This document shows, piece after piece, positions 46,456 to 59,700 of a DNA stretch of 64,000 nt. Where the stretch lies: contig CM056994.1 of the NCBI GenBank assembly GCA_029891345.1, positions 136,530,457-136,594,456 on the forward strand, read 5' to 3'. Each line of letters opens with the position of its first letter. Within the stretch, counting starts at the first letter, position 1. The DNA comes from Dryococelus australis. Lineage: Eukaryota > Arthropoda > Insecta > Phasmatodea > Phasmatidae. A program made the translations under genes and the position numbers. The notes beneath the pieces were generated by a model. The model did not search any database and was not told the origin of the DNA. It worked only from the letters and a program-made list of their open reading frames with translations.

Positions 46456-47056
46456 CAAAGAATGTTTTCTATTTTTATGTACGTAATTAAAATGATGTAG
46501 TTCAAGGTCAACAATTTTGGCCAATTTCACAATGCTTACAAGAGATGAGTTTGTTATATTTGTGACTCCATTGTGTCAAAGGAAATTTCTGTTGGCAGCT
46601 TCAAATCAATGTGACGTGCGTTGGTGTGATACGGAATTTGCATACTCTGTCGTTTAGCTTAAAAGCATTGTTGGGTAGAAGCGTAAGCCACTATATTACC
46701 AAGGTTTTCTGCATTTCACCACAATGTCTTCTCAAGGTTCAAATTTAATTATGCATACCAGAATTTCTCAATGTTTGGCAATGGTGAATGATTCTCAAGG
46801 CATGCATGCGTGGTAAAACCTTAGTGATGTTTCCTTTTGTTCGTTTTGGTCAAGGCATTTCATCAGTTGCCTCCATTGTATCTCGTTTTGGTATACATTC
46901 ATGGTCTTTTTCCACACATGTTATGTGTTTTTTGTGTTTGCTGGGAATGGTGCCAAGTATCACTTGTTTAGTTTGTAATTGCTTTTAAAGAGTACTTGAA
47001 ATTACAAAATGTATGCACTTGTGTACTAATGCTGCAAACTGACTTACCACACATTA
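46456..47056. other. intronic DNA, nothing recognised
   Basis: AT-rich flank between the 5' LTR of Gypsy copy 3 and the BED/hAT-like relic. Short frames only. Confidence 0.45.
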
Positions 47057-47616
47057 GCAGGGAGAAAATTGACTTTGTTCAGGTTTGAGTGGTTAAGAGA
47101 TTCTAATCCTAAATATATTACTCAAGTTCCTGATGACAATAATTTTGCAAGGTATTCCTGATGTAGCGTAAATTTTTTGTTGAGTAACATGGAGTGGTGT
47201 GCTGTTACAAGCCACATGGAAGGCAAACAAAACACCTCATAGGGGTCAGAAAGCATAAACTATGCAACTGTCAATGTTTTTTTCATGCCTTTTACTAGTG
47301 AAAAAAAAATCTGTTCTTTCTCCACCGACTGAACAACCTTCATCTGTATCACCCTCAAACTCGCAGCTTACATATCAGTTATCTACTTCAGATGAACCAT
47401 CCAGATCACAGAGTATAAGTCAGTCTGTTACAAGGTCAACAAGTGGCATGAAAACATTTCTTTTAAATGATCTTGTTACAGAAGTGGAAATATTATGGTG
47501 CCTTTAATGCATAATGACACACACAACTATTATGGGTTGCAAGACATAATGTTCAGCTATTTCGTGCAATGTTTCACAACAGTGACGTAAGATGTAGAAA
47601 GTACAGTGTAAGATAG
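47057..47616 (+). pseudogene. BED-finger / hAT-like transposase N-terminal relic
   Basis: Plus strand, in several frames. 47057 to about 47240 reads RKLTLFRFEWLRDSNPKYI, then VPDDNNFARYS, one in-frame stop, CSVNFLLSNMEW and VTSHMEGKQN, the layout of a BED-like finger with a CxxC (partly lost) and a distal His. 47262-47507 gives a Ser/Pro/Gln-rich linker and MKTFLLNDLVTEVEILWCL. A third frame, 47548-47616, gives NVQLFRAMFHNSDV. The block EILW(C/A)LKVV..H.SYNSC..IV.LFR.MF.DS is characteristic of a multi-copy arthropod transposase-derived family with a BED finger. Stops and frame changes show it is dead, and the C-terminal half is absent. Confidence 0.62.
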
Positions 47617-47919
47617 AATTCTTTGGTTTATCACATTTAAAGAATGTTTTCCATATGTTGTGTTAACTTAGTCATGTTGTAGAGTGAAATCAGTGAAAAA
47701 TGTGTATATATACTTCTCAGGCTACTGTTCATATATTTGTAATTTTTGGAGGATTGCAAGATGTAACTGTGTTGGTTAGTGTTCTAGCCCATATTGTGTT
47801 TTCATATACAGTATTTAATAGATTTGTGTGTTACTTTTAATAAGTGGTGTGAAAAAAAAAACTGGTTGTGATTGTATCTTAGCTGATTTTAGTTGAGTTT
47901 TTGTTTATTGTTTGGTCAG
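47617..47919. other. AT-rich flank before Gypsy copy 4
   Basis: No recognisable LTR or gag. An A run lies near 47850. Confidence 0.45.
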
Positions 47920-50900
47920 TGAAAAGTGATAAGATACCAGGAAAAGTCACAGAATTTTTTTGTGGGTTTTGCAAGCCACTCTGCTTTACCATTTGCATTA
48001 CAGACTTAGAAACAATCACAATCGCCATAGTGACAGTGAATATTAGGAAAGATGCAATTCTAGGAGTACCTAGGCTGACTGAACAAAATAACATAGTGAA
48101 ATTGGTGGCCCACTACATTCACTTTGGTCTTAAGGAGCAGCACACTGCGTATAACTTTTACCAGCGGTCAACTGACACAACACCTGCAGACTCATTGGCA
48201 GAGTTCGACAATGACATCCAAACACAACATTGTGAGGCCTTTCAGCGATTCGTTAAGGAACACCGTAACAGGTTTGCCACCCATAATTCACTCCAATGGA
48301 CCACCATAGCCAAGTATGCAATTCCTTGGTGCAGGAAGGACCTTGCACCCCACCATTCAGTTATTTACTGCATCAAGCATGTATCATAAAATAGCAAATT
48401 TAGGAAGTGCTAAATGATGGTGTAATTGAGCCAGCAAACAGTGAATTCTACCGAGGAAGGATGGCACGTGGCATTTTTGTGTAGACTTCAAGTCAGTGAA
48501 CAAAGTGACATGTAGTGTGTTATCACCATACATCAGTGTCAGGGATGCTCTTAGTTCTCTCAGACAGGCAAAGGTCATGTCATCTCTGGACCTTAAGAGC
48601 GGGTATGGAAAAGTGCCGGTGAAACTGGAAGACTCTGAGAAAAGAGCATTCATGGCTCCTGACAGCAGGTGTTTTCAGTTTTGTTCAATGCTCTTTTGCC
48701 TTAAGTATGCTCGTGCTACGTGTCAAGCAATGATGATGCTGGTCGACCTCATTGGGGACTCTACACTCACTCAACTCCACAATGTAGTGGTGCGGTCAGA
48801 GAGCTGGGAGGAGCATCTGAGTCACTAGTGCTGGGGCAACTTGCAATTAACTGTCTTACGTGTTTCATGCCGAAGTGTCATCTAGGCAAGGCCAACATTG
48901 ATTTCCTGGGCTACGTGATCAATGAAGAGGGCAACAAACCCAACAGTGAGCACCTGTGACTGATTATCAAGTACATACCACCACACATGCACAAACAGCT
49001 GAGAAAATTCCTCGGTCTAATCAACTGGCTTCAGGAATACATCCAGAATTTCGCCATCATTACCGCACCACATTCTGCGCTTCTTTCACAACAGAGGCAG
49101 TTCGAGTGGAACCAAAAGGCCAGTGACACATTTCACAACATCAAGTCTAGTTTTCTCACATGTCCAACACTAGCAAAGAATAACCCCACACATCACTTGT
49201 TTTTTCAAACAGACACCAGTTGAGAGGAATTAGGTGCAGTATTATACCAGTGCCGAGACAAAGGCGAAAAACGTGTGTTTGTATATGCAAGCGCAAAGTT
49301 TGGGCCAATCTAGCACCTGTAAAATGTAAATGAGCTGGAGTGTCTTGCAGTAATGTGGTCAGTTAAAAATACAGTGCCCCTCGAATACTGGAGATTTACC
49401 CTGTGCACAGATAACCTGTCTTTGGTGTGGTTACACAACATGCGAGAATCCTGCATCGAGCTGACCCATTGGGAACTTCTGCTACAAGCCTACAAATTTG
49501 TAGTGGAGCATGTCCCGGGCAGCGAGAATCAGCTAGCTGATGCACTGTCATGTGCCCCCTTATGCTGATGTCATTATGCAATACAAATCAGAGTGGGATG
49601 AAATTCTGTCACCCAGCACATCAGATGCAATAAGAGAGGTAAGCCTACACCAAATTATTGCTGCCAACAGCAACTTATTGCATGAATTGTTTGATATTGT
49701 AACGCAAATTCAGCAAACATGTGACGTAACTAGTAAACGCCACAAAGTATGTGAAATGCAAGAACCAGAATTTTGGCGCCTGCTAGATGGGTGTGTAGAA
49801 CTGTGTTCACCCACAACATATGCCATATGACACATGTTCACGCTCACTGCAGCTAGGGAGCAAGTGTTGTGTTATGCCCACAGGAGTGGATTTGCAGGCT
49901 GCCCAGGTGTGAAACGTAAGGGTACATTTATACTGGCCAGGTCTAACCTGCAGTGCAAAGCAGTTTGTACAGCGTTGCATCAAATGCAATCAATTCAAAG
50001 TACATTAGACAGACAGTATGCGACAACAGCAACTGTGTGTGCTACAGGAACCATTTGAGGTGGTATCCTCATATGAGACCTTGATGGGGAAGCAGTTTTT
50101 TGTCAGCATGGATAATTTGTCATGGCGGGTAGAGGCATACCCAGTGTTAACAGCGTGTGCAAGTAGTATAGCAAAAGTGCTAGAAAATCACTTTTATCTA
50201 CACTGGGGTTATCCAAAGGCCTTAAAAACAAAGGGTCACAATTTATATGGCATAAATGGGGAGAACAGTACACTCACTGGGATGTGTGCCACCTGAAAAC
50301 AGCCACAGAAAGACATAATCAGGAGATGAAGATGCAGCTACATCTCCATGTGGGGGACCAGTATACCAGCTGGGCGGAACACCTTCCCGTCACTCTCTTC
50401 ACCCTCTGTCGCTGTGTAAATCCAGCCAACGGCAAGTCATCAGCCAACGTCCTGCTAGGCCACAACCTTATGCTGGCAGGCAAGTGAGACTGCCTGTGCA
50501 CAGTAGGAAGTAGGGATCCAGCGGAAAGCAACCTACAGCGTGAGCAGAGAGCGAGAATGAGCAAGTACGTGCATGTTAACAGCGCTACATTCAGCTGTGG
50601 GTACCCATCACCAAGTAGCTGCCGCCATGCCTACACCTGGGCTAACAAGTGTAAGTTCACCTCCACCCTCAGTCAGCGGCATTCAAAGATTTTTGAGCGG
50701 ATTTTGCAGCAAAATGGAGTGGACCTCACCACATTGTGCTAGCACTAGGTACCACAACATATCTCATCCAACTTAGCTGATGCAGACATGCACGCATCCA
50801 TAGGGATGACCTGTGCCTAGCACCGGCAGACGACATAGCCCCAGATGCCGCTTCCAGTGCAGAGGCGCCCCCAAAGGGTGGATCAGCTGACAACAGTGGA

Positions 50901-51790
50901 GAATCAGCTGGAAGCAACATGGCAGTGTCGTCCACCAGTGCTCCTTTGCACCGCCTCTCCACCCGAACAACGCCCGACATCCCGATGCCTTCAGGCAGTG
51001 ATGCCAGAAGGTGGCAGCCACCGAGGGAGTCACATCACCAGCAGCCCCCATCAGCACACTTGCACCAACACCAGCAGAGCAATAGCAGCAACCCACTGCC
51101 TGCCCACGTCATAGGGCTTAGCATCGTGGTGCCCACCTTGACCCCAGTCACCTCATCAGCCCAAAGCAATGCTCTAGGAACACCGGTCATTTTGTTGATG
51201 ATGTTGGGGTGCTTCCTTGAGGCATCTGCTGTTGACAAGGGGGTGATGCACCAGGGCAGTGCCCACGCAGTAGTGACACCCACCCCACTGGAGGAAACAC
51301 CACCAACAGGTGGTCACCCTCCTTTCCATCCCAGCCATTCAAGGTTGCTACGGGCAGCAGCCAGCAACGTGGGACATCAGATGCACTAGCAATGGTGACA
51401 GTGAAGGGAGTGATGCAAGCAACTTGCCACCTCCATGCTGTACCAAGTGGTGACATCATCTATACAATCAGATGTGCATCACATGCAGAGGCATGCAGGC
51501 ATTTTGCACCGTTGTGGGCCACTTGCCAGCATCCAACTGCTCCGCCAGACAGCATGATGCCTGCCCAATGGCGTGCTACAACCTGTGGCTGAGGAGGTGC
51601 AAGGCTGCCGACCCCTCTTGCTCCACGTGAGAAGAACGGCCCACATACAGTCTCATCGGGAGGGGTCATTTAACACAGGACAGTGTCCTGTCCATCCCCA
51701 GACCATTTGTTCCATTACATCCCCAACTGCATCTACTGCAAGGCACACTTCAGCATCCCCATTGGCCAGCATATTGTTTGTGTGGTAATT
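47920..51790 (+). mobile_element. Gypsy-type LTR retrotransposon fossil, protease-pol region (copy 4)
   Basis: A broken Gypsy copy in sense orientation with the host gene and of the same lineage as copies 1, 2, 5 and 6. Parts: protease C-terminal part (about 47930-48150, DAILGVPRLTEQNNIV), reverse transcriptase (about 48390-48960, KCHLGKANIDFLGYV), RNase H and connection (48987-49568, VVEHVPGSENQLADALS), zinc-binding (about 49840-50000), integrase (about 50060-50490), and a Pro/Thr/Ser-rich tail to about 51790. No gag or LTRs recognised. About ten or more breaks. The MITE copy C follows 170 bp downstream. Confidence 0.86.
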
Positions 51791-51963
51791 TTTTGTTGCA
51801 CATTTTCTTTTTTTTTTTATTAGGGTAATTTCAGGTGTTTATTGTGTGTGTTTAGCTCTTTTCAACTTGTCCTACTTTAGGGCTTCTCTTCAGTTTTAAG
51901 CAGTGTTTATTGTTTACTGCCACTTCTCCATCTTGACTGAAGTGGCTTAGTGTTAATCAGTGC

Positions 51964-52396
51964 TATAGGCTGTTCACGGTAAAATTAACACTTTTGTTGA
52001 AAGCCCTGCTTAAGATCTACTTGTATGAGCATTTTGTATTCTTCCTCCTTATGCAAAATTATCATTGCCATGGGCCTCATCACTTTATATATGCATCGAT
52101 CATGTGCAACTGTGAAATTATCAGAAAAGAAAATGATTTGCAAATCTGCTCATTATTACTATCCGATGCATTAAGGAAGAACAGAAAGTGAAAGAAATAA
52201 TTTGTAAGTTATTGTGAATGGTTATGTGGCACGTTTTATTTGACATTGAGATATGGAATTACTTTCCATTCAACGTTACCAACTTTATTGGGCGCTTGCC
52301 ACTCAGTTTGCCCATTAAAATATATGCAGGTAGGAATAGTGACTTTTTTCTAGGGTTGATTTCAAAAGTTCTCACTTTATCGTGGACAGACTTTAT
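51964..52396. mobile_element. short TIR element (MITE), copy C, 433 bp
   Basis: The left end TATAGGCTGTTCACGGTAAA and the right end CAAAAGTTCTCAC...TTTATTA are inverted repeats of the family. The interior is the reverse complement of copy B (16623-17045), including GCCCTGCTTAAGATCTACTT just inside the left TIR and AACTGTGAAATTA in the middle. It lies just after the Gypsy copy 4 coding tail, perhaps inside that element's 3' region. Confidence 0.82.
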
Positions 52397-53597
52397 TATA
52401 ATGTTTTCTATTTTGTCTACCCTTGTGTTTATTGTGTTGTTTACTATGTTTATTTAGTATATTCACCAATTTTTACCTTTATGCTTGTGACAAGTTTACT
52501 TAATTGTTTATAAGTTTTTTTTACATTGTTTGTGTTTTTACCTTACTACTGCATTTTGAATCAGTGTTGGGCACTTCACTGTACATTATTTTCATTGTGC
52601 TTTGTTACAGAAAGGCAATTTTCATGCAAGTTACTTATTTATTTAAGTTTATGATACATTGCTAATTATCACATTTTGTATATTACCTTCTTTCACTAGT
52701 GCTATGATGCCTTGCACCATAGCGCAATGAATGCACACCTTGCTCCGCGCAAAAGTGGCACGTGTTGACTGTTCTCACCAGCCTGCTACAGCTCATCGGC
52801 CAGTCGCAGCCTGTCACGCTGTATCGTGGTACTCTGCACTGCATCTCTCAACACTGAACAACCTGCCACATAAGGCATGTTAACAGGCACATCCGTCAGC
52901 ATCCCTGAATTTCAGGTGGAGCCCGTGTTCGGCACTGCCGTGCACACTCGTGATGTCATCGTCCAGCTACGCCACCGTTGTTGGGCACCTGTGATCCTGT
53001 AACTGCCCCACTACACCAGATGCAGTAGCGAGACAGCCGGGCAAAAGACGTGTGCTGGATCCCTCCTCCCTTATCCTTAGCTTGTTCACCCTGTTGTACT
53101 AGCGCAACTATGACGTGCCCTCTACGGGGAACAAGTTAACCCGAATGCGGTGGCCATCCCTCCCTGATTCCAGTGCCGGCGGCGTGCTCTACGAGTATCA
53201 CCGGAGTCAGGTGGACATTCCACTTTCATGCCCTCAAGAGACATCTTTTGAGGGTGTGATAATTCGACTTGACCAACAGCCCCAAGAGTAGTTCCCAATA
53301 AGAATACCGCAGAAGAAATTATTTTAGCAAGGGAGTCCCAACAGTTACAGTTTTCTAGCAACCCCTTGTGTGGCTCCTTCATTTTATGTTTGCATCCCTT
53401 TTCAAGTTTTGTGGGTGCAGTGTGTGTTAAGTCACGTAAAAGTGTAGGAAGTGCAAAGTCATAGTTTAAAAATGCTAATTTACAGCACTTGTAAAATTAG
53501 CTTTGTTTTTAACCTAATTGAACATGGCTACTCACATCCCTCCTGGGGTGAGAATACACTCACTCACCACGAGCCCTCCACTGCTACTCTTTAGTTC
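52397..53597. other. AT-rich then GC-rich stretch without a recognised gene
   Basis: 52400-52690 is AT-rich. 52700-53400 is a GC-rich island of about 0.7 kb, like the Gypsy tails in composition, and could be the untranslated 3' part of Gypsy copy 4 or of a lost LTR. The 86-codon minus frame at 53122-53382 matches nothing known. Confidence 0.4.
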
Positions 53598-54305
53598 TGT
53601 TGAATGCAGGTCACGCGGGACCATGACCTGTTAATGGGATCCCGGCGTCGGCCTCCTCAGTCTATATCGGTGGGCTTCGGAGAGTGCACGTGTTTGCATC
53701 GCGGGTGAAGTTCAGCGTCTTTTGTCTGATCAGTAAAGTTAAATAGTATGTGTTTAGTTCTGCAACCGTAATTTAATTTCTTTTCTCCCCCGCATCGCAC
53801 TCTCGACTCCGTAGACTCGCGGCCCCGGAGTTTTATTTCATGCAAAGTACCACGCGCTGCAACAGTGCTTTTCGCAGTGTCATCCTATGGCGGGCCTTGT
53901 GTGCCGTGCCCTCTTGATTCGAGTTAGCCGTGTATGTGCAGTGTGACTGTATCTTGTTGCTCAATTAACGTAAATTCATTGTCTTGTCTTATTTTGCTTA
54001 ATTAGTATGGTTACCTTGGGTACTGGCCCACTCCAGAGTCTAAGTCTACGTGCTCTTTTATTAAGTGCAACAGGTATTAGCGACTTTCTATGTACTTTAT
54101 TTGGAAATGTGAGCTGCGAGATGGATTTGCCACGTGGCTGTCGACCAACTACCGCCCTGAGAGCCGGAGTCCTCGTGTTCATTTGTGTTATAGATGAGCT
54201 GGCGCCCTTTTTGTTTTGCAAGGTAATCAGCCATGCCTTATAGTATTGTTCAAACTAGGCATCCCCCGCCTCTTGCAAGCTGCCAACTCATGTTATATGA
54301 TGCAG
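53598..54305 (+). repeat. 5' LTR of Gypsy copy 5
   Basis: Aligns with 61151-61878 over about 700 bp, with long identical blocks such as TTTAGTTCTGCAACCGTAAT and GGGTACTGGCCCACTCCAGA. The left edge is set at a TGT preceding the first shared bases and is uncertain by about 20 bp. Confidence 0.85.
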
Positions 54306-54629
54306 CAACTAGTGTACCGGAAGTCCACCATTGTTCAGGAAACCATGTGGAACACTGAGCTGACCGCCATTTTGTGCACATATTGGTACCCCTTGTGGTC
54401 TGAGGGTGGAGATATTAGTGACAGCATCACATGCCACAGAGTTTCCAAAGACGTCACTATGTGCCTGTTGCATGGCATGTATGCATGTGTGGTACAGGCG
54501 GTATGCTGACCACTCACATCACCAAGCCAGGTCTACTGGGTGGCTACCCGAAGAAACCCTTTTTGTGTGTGGGTTCACGTACGACCACAAACAACAGATG
54601 GTATGGAACTCTTGACCAACATGTAGGAT

Positions 54630-55160
54630 GCCGACGAAATGTGTACAATGTGCGGGAAGTCTGTCGCAGTGAACCTGTTTGAAAAATGTGACCTATGGGC
54701 CAACATCTACCGTTGTGTACTGGAGGTGAGAAGTATAATTTTTGCTCCAACAGCTATGTCCACCAACAAAATTGCACGCTGCTTACGCCCTGCCGTTGAC
54801 GACAAAAGCAGTGACACGATACGTTGTGACAAGTGCTAGAAGGGAGCATACTTTACCTGCCGAACAGCTGAGGAATGGCCAACGCTACAATGTGACGTTT
54901 TCAACTGCCAAGACTGCATCAGAACCGGACTGCAACAACATCCCAGCTGGTCAGCATACCGCAACACAGCTGATTACGCCACGAGAATTTCTACTCACGA
55001 CTGGATTGCTAATAAATGAGTGCAAGGCTAGACCATGCCGCGGAGAGGAATATGTTATTGTCCCATGTAACTTGTGTCCTAACCTATACCACCCAAAGTG
55101 TGTGTCAGGCAGTGACTGGGCTAAATTCTGGGAAGGAACTTTCTGCTGCAAAGAATTTGT
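54630..55160 (+). pseudogene. PHD-like cysteine-rich region at the 5' end of Gypsy copy 5
   Basis: Two cysteine-rich blocks precede gag. The first reads CTMCGKSVAVNLFEKCDLW. The second reads CRGEEYVIVPCNLCPNLYHPKC, then a Trp and FCC, close to the Cys4-His-Cys3 layout of a PHD finger. PHD-type fingers bind histone tails in host proteins and occur in the ORF1/gag part of some retroelements. Here the region lies between the 5' LTR and gag. It belongs to a broken fossil; whether it was part of gag or a separate captured frame cannot be told. Confidence 0.5.
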
Positions 55161-55579
55161 ATTGGTCTTCGCCAACAACAACAGCGCACCAGCACATGTA
55201 AACAACCACAGTGATGTAAGAATGTGTATTGGTCTTCGCCAACAACAACAGCGCACCAGCACATGTAAACAACCACAGTGATGTACTGCAAATGCTGCAG
55301 AGGGGGGCATGTCATACAAAACAACAATGTGTGTTGCCTGTCCCACTGCTGAGACACAGGATAACAACACTGAGCACAGGTACCGCTGGTAGCAGAACTT
55401 GTAGTCTGTAGTCAGCATACCAGTACGTTTCTAGACACTATGACCTTTTTTGGGCAAGGAACAGAGGACTCTCGAGCGTTCCTGGCGTAGTGCACAAGCC
55501 ACCTACAGAGGTACGGTGTCAGTGTGGAGGAGTGGCCCAATGCTATAGTGGCTCAGCTACTCAGCTATGTTAAAACCTG

Positions 55580-56188
55580 GTGACGTTCTATAACCGAGTA
55601 CAACATGACATGGACACAGTTTGTGTCAAAATTCACTGCCCCTACGCTAACACGTACACGATGCTGAAACATCAACTATACCTGTTCACCAAGGATCACA
55701 AGCTGCAGGAGAATTTGGAAACCTTCATGAACCACAAGATCAGCTTGGCTAACAGGCACTACCAATACCTGTCTACAGAAGATGTGTTGGAATCAATAGT
55801 TGAGACAGTGCTCCCAAACTACCGACCAGCTTTGAGATCGATGGTGTACATTGGATATCAACGTTTCACAAGGACTGCCGTGAGTATCGTGCGACTCAGA
55901 TCCCCGGATTACTTTTTGGACTCTCGGGACTCAAAAAGTGTGGTGAAAACCAGTGACAGTTCTGCTAGCCACATAAACACACCGCGCCAGCAGGGGTTGA
56001 ACGGCCTGGGCAATTGGTCCACCCATGTGACTGGCCGAGCACAGGTAGACAGCGCTGCACATGCGACGAGCAACAATGGTCCAAGTGCTGTGCCTGCCCA
56101 GCTGCCTAGCGCTTCCAATGTTGAGGTTCAGCGCCAGGTGCCACGGTGTTGCATATGCAGTGACAAACAGTACCATTGGCATCGCTAG
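55580..56188 (+). pseudogene. gag part of Gypsy copy 5
   Basis: A 202-codon frame with a helical gag-like first half (YLFTKDHKLQENLETFMNHK) and a Ser/Gln-rich second half ending in a CCHC-type zinc knuckle (CCICSDKQYHWH). In live relatives it forms the particle and binds RNA. Part of a broken fossil. Confidence 0.65.
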
Positions 56189-56319
56189 TGTCCCAACAGA
56201 GTGTTGACGCCTACGGGAAATGCACCAACGGGGTAGGACCACAACAGAGGCCCGCCTACTCTGTCAGCATGACTGTTACAGCGCCTCCGCCAAAGGTAAA
56301 CAAATAACCAGACGCCTAC

Positions 56320-56796
56320 TTGGGCCAAGTGAGTTCTTCTATTGATAGATTGCTAAGAGTGCCAGTGTATGTTTTGCATGTGTCAACTTTTGCCCTGATC
56401 GACACAGTGGCTTCCCACAATTTTGTCCGCGAGGAGCTTGTAACCAGTTCAGATATCCAAGGTACAAACATAATAGTAGAACTTGCTACACTGCATAGAC
56501 AAAGTAATATAATTGGTGTCACTCAACTCAACGTAAGAATTAGGGACGTTGCAATGTGTCTAACAGCACTAGTTTCCAAAGAAATACATGAAGACATTAT
56601 TCTTGGAGTACCTTGGCTTGTAGATCAAGATGTTATTGTAGAGATTTCTAGAGACTGGATACATTTCAGTAAACACGTAAGGCGTACTGTTTACAATTTG
56701 GGCAGATGTGTAGAGTTCAGCAAGCAACCTGTCAAGTTAAACAATTTTGACCACAGGGTTCCGGCAGCACACCAGGTCACTTCGAAGGCATCCTAA
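56320..56796 (+). pseudogene. protease part of Gypsy copy 5
   Basis: A 158-codon frame with an aspartic-protease start (FALIDTVASHNFV) and the flap-distal ILGVPWL motif. It lies between the gag zinc knuckle and the reverse transcriptase, as in Gypsy pol. Part of a broken fossil. Confidence 0.75.
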
Positions 56797-59700
56797 AAAA
56801 AAAAGGAAAGATGTTTTTATGCCAACCGACCTGCTTTAGTGTACAACAGTCGCCGAACACGAAATCAAAACCATTCACAATGACCCACTCTGGACATCAC
56901 CTACAGATTATGACGTACACCACCTTAACGTAATAAACAGCCAAATTGGAGAAATATTACGTGACAGCGTAATTGAGCCATCCGAAGTCTGGTAAAACTC
57001 AACTTTAGCACCTAAAAAAGATGGAAGGTGGCCATTTTGCGTAGACTTTAGGGCAATAAACCAAATCACAGAAAGTACCCAACTCCCATTCATCAGTGTA
57101 AACACAGCACTAAATGTTCTTGGTAAACCGAATATTCTGTCAGCTTTCGACCTGAAAAGTGGTTTCTGGCAAATTCCGGTAAAGCAGGAAGACAGACACA
57201 AAACTGCATTCACGGCACCAGACGGCCACCGTTGCCAATTTTGTGTTATGCTCTTTGGGCTTAAGTGTGCCCCATCCACATTCTAGAACATGATGGTGAA
57301 GGTTTTGGACGGCATAATCAAAGAATTCACGATGGCTTACTTAGACAACGTGGTCGTGTGGTCAGAGACATGGGAGGACTATGCCCGTCACTTAGCAATC
57401 ATTCTGGAAAGACGTGCAATTAACAATTTAACGTGTGCCAATCAGAAGTGTTGCATAGGAAAAACCCATAAAAGGTACCTCGGTCAAATGGTAGATGGGG
57501 TAAAACCGCCCCACACCTGAACAGCTGACACTCATCAACGAGTACCCGGCACCAATATATAGAAGTTATAGAAGTTTTTTGGCCTGATCAACTTGATTAG
57601 GCAATACATACAGGACTTTGCCATAATCACCACCCTACTCACAGAGATGCTCTCGGCCGCAAAGTAATACAAGTGGGATACATGCATGCAGAACGCATTC
57701 AAGGAGTTAAGTATAGTATTTCCCTGTGTCACGCCCTTGCACGTATGGACATAAGCTGTCACCTATATTTACAGACAGACGCCAGCCAAGAGACCACTAG
57801 GCCATCCTGTTTCAGTTTGGTAATGGTCAGGAACACTGTGTTATTGATTACGCTAGTGCGAAACTCGACAACACTGAAAAATGCTACTATGTCAATGAGC
57901 GTGAACGTTTAGCAATTATCTGGGCTATCAAGTGGTACCATGTCCACCTAGAGTACAGGAGGTTCACTCAAGGACAGATAATTGAGGTTTATTGTGGCTG
58001 CACAAAATGCATGAAGCATGTAGCAAGCTCACAAGATGGTTGATGGTACTGCAAAATTTTGATTTTGTTGTTGAACATATACCCGGCCACGGCAACCAAC
58101 TGGCCAGCGCCCTTTCACATTTGCCAAACAAACAGGAGGTAACTGTAGATGAGGAGGAGTGGGAAACTGTGTTACCACCAGAAAACAACAGCATGTCTCC
58201 ACCTGTAGTACTACAACACATCGCAGTGAGCAAAACAAAACCACACTCGCTGGCCGAAACATTCACAGACGACCTGTACGTGTAGGTTTTAAACCAACAA
58301 CAGATGTGTGCTGAGGTACAGGAAATTAAAGAACAGTGCAGTTAGGAAACGTTGGAGGGATGGCGAGTAGTTGATAATCGATTAAAGATGCCGTACAACA
58401 GCCAAAAAGGAGGTTGGTGGTGCCTCTATATGTCACCCGTAACACTGTCATTAACGTCGCCCACAACAATCGCATGTTTGGACACCCAGGCATAGCTCAA
58501 ACGGTTCTAAACATAACATCATTTTACCTGTGGCCAGGGCTCATAGAAGAAGTCAGGGAATACGTCCGTCAATGCCACGAATATAATGTGTACAAGACCT
58601 GCAGGTCTGACGGAACCGCACAGCAACAACCCAGATTACCACAACGTTCGTTCGAGTCAATAGCATTATCCTTAATGAGTCCTTACCCATGCTCAACAGG
58701 GGGAAAAAGGTATATTTTAGTGGTGACTGATTTGTTTACCCGTTGGTGCAAGCTGTATACATTGCCCAGGGCACGCATAAGGTACATTGCCGCAGCTATG
58801 AGAAAGGAGTTTTTTCCCAACTGGGACTACCCGAAAACACTCATCAGTAATAACGCCAATCAATTTTCTGGTCCATGCTGAAGGGGGTTGTGTACTGAAT
58901 GGCACATCAAGCACCACATGACTGACATTTATCATGCACGTGCTAACCTAACAGAACGTAGAAACCATGAAGTAAAATCGCAATAGCTCTAAGAGTATGA
59001 GATGACCACCCAACATGGGCTCAGCATGTACTGAACATAGCTTTCTTTTGCGCAATTGTACCATCGAAGCCACCAGGAAATCCCCTGCGGAAATGTTGTA
59101 TGGAGCAGGCCTAGCGCGGCCAAGAGAATTCGCCTGTCGTGTATTGGACTCGAACCCAGAAGCTGCAGACTCTGAGGAAAGGGAAAGAGAATTACGTCAT
59201 CAAGATGCGCGCGCCAATCAGAAATGTTACGTTCAAAAATGGCTACTGGAGACGAAAAGACTTCCAAAACCTTTGTTACCAGGAGATCATATTTACGTGC
59301 AAGCATATTATCTATCTACCGCCAAGCAGAACTTTTGTGTGTGGTTCGACCCTAAATGGACAGGTCCACACAAAATACTGGAAAAAATTAAATCAGGCAT
59401 CGTACCTCGTTCAAGCCAGACCTAGGAGGAGGTGCAAGGTTCATAGGGATTACATTCAAGCCACGTCCATCCTGGACGATGACAACAACAAGCCACCCGC
59501 ACCCGCCAATCGGAACAAAGCGAGTGTGAGACAGCCGGACCAGAACCTGGAAAATGTCGCAGAGGTAACAGTGAGAGACGTTATGCTGTCTAACTTAAAC
59601 CAAAGCCGCAATCTGAGTGCAAGTCCTACGCTATCAGGAGGGAGGTCACCCCTCTATTTTGATCGGTACGCAAACACCACACCGCCTGTTACCACGCCCA

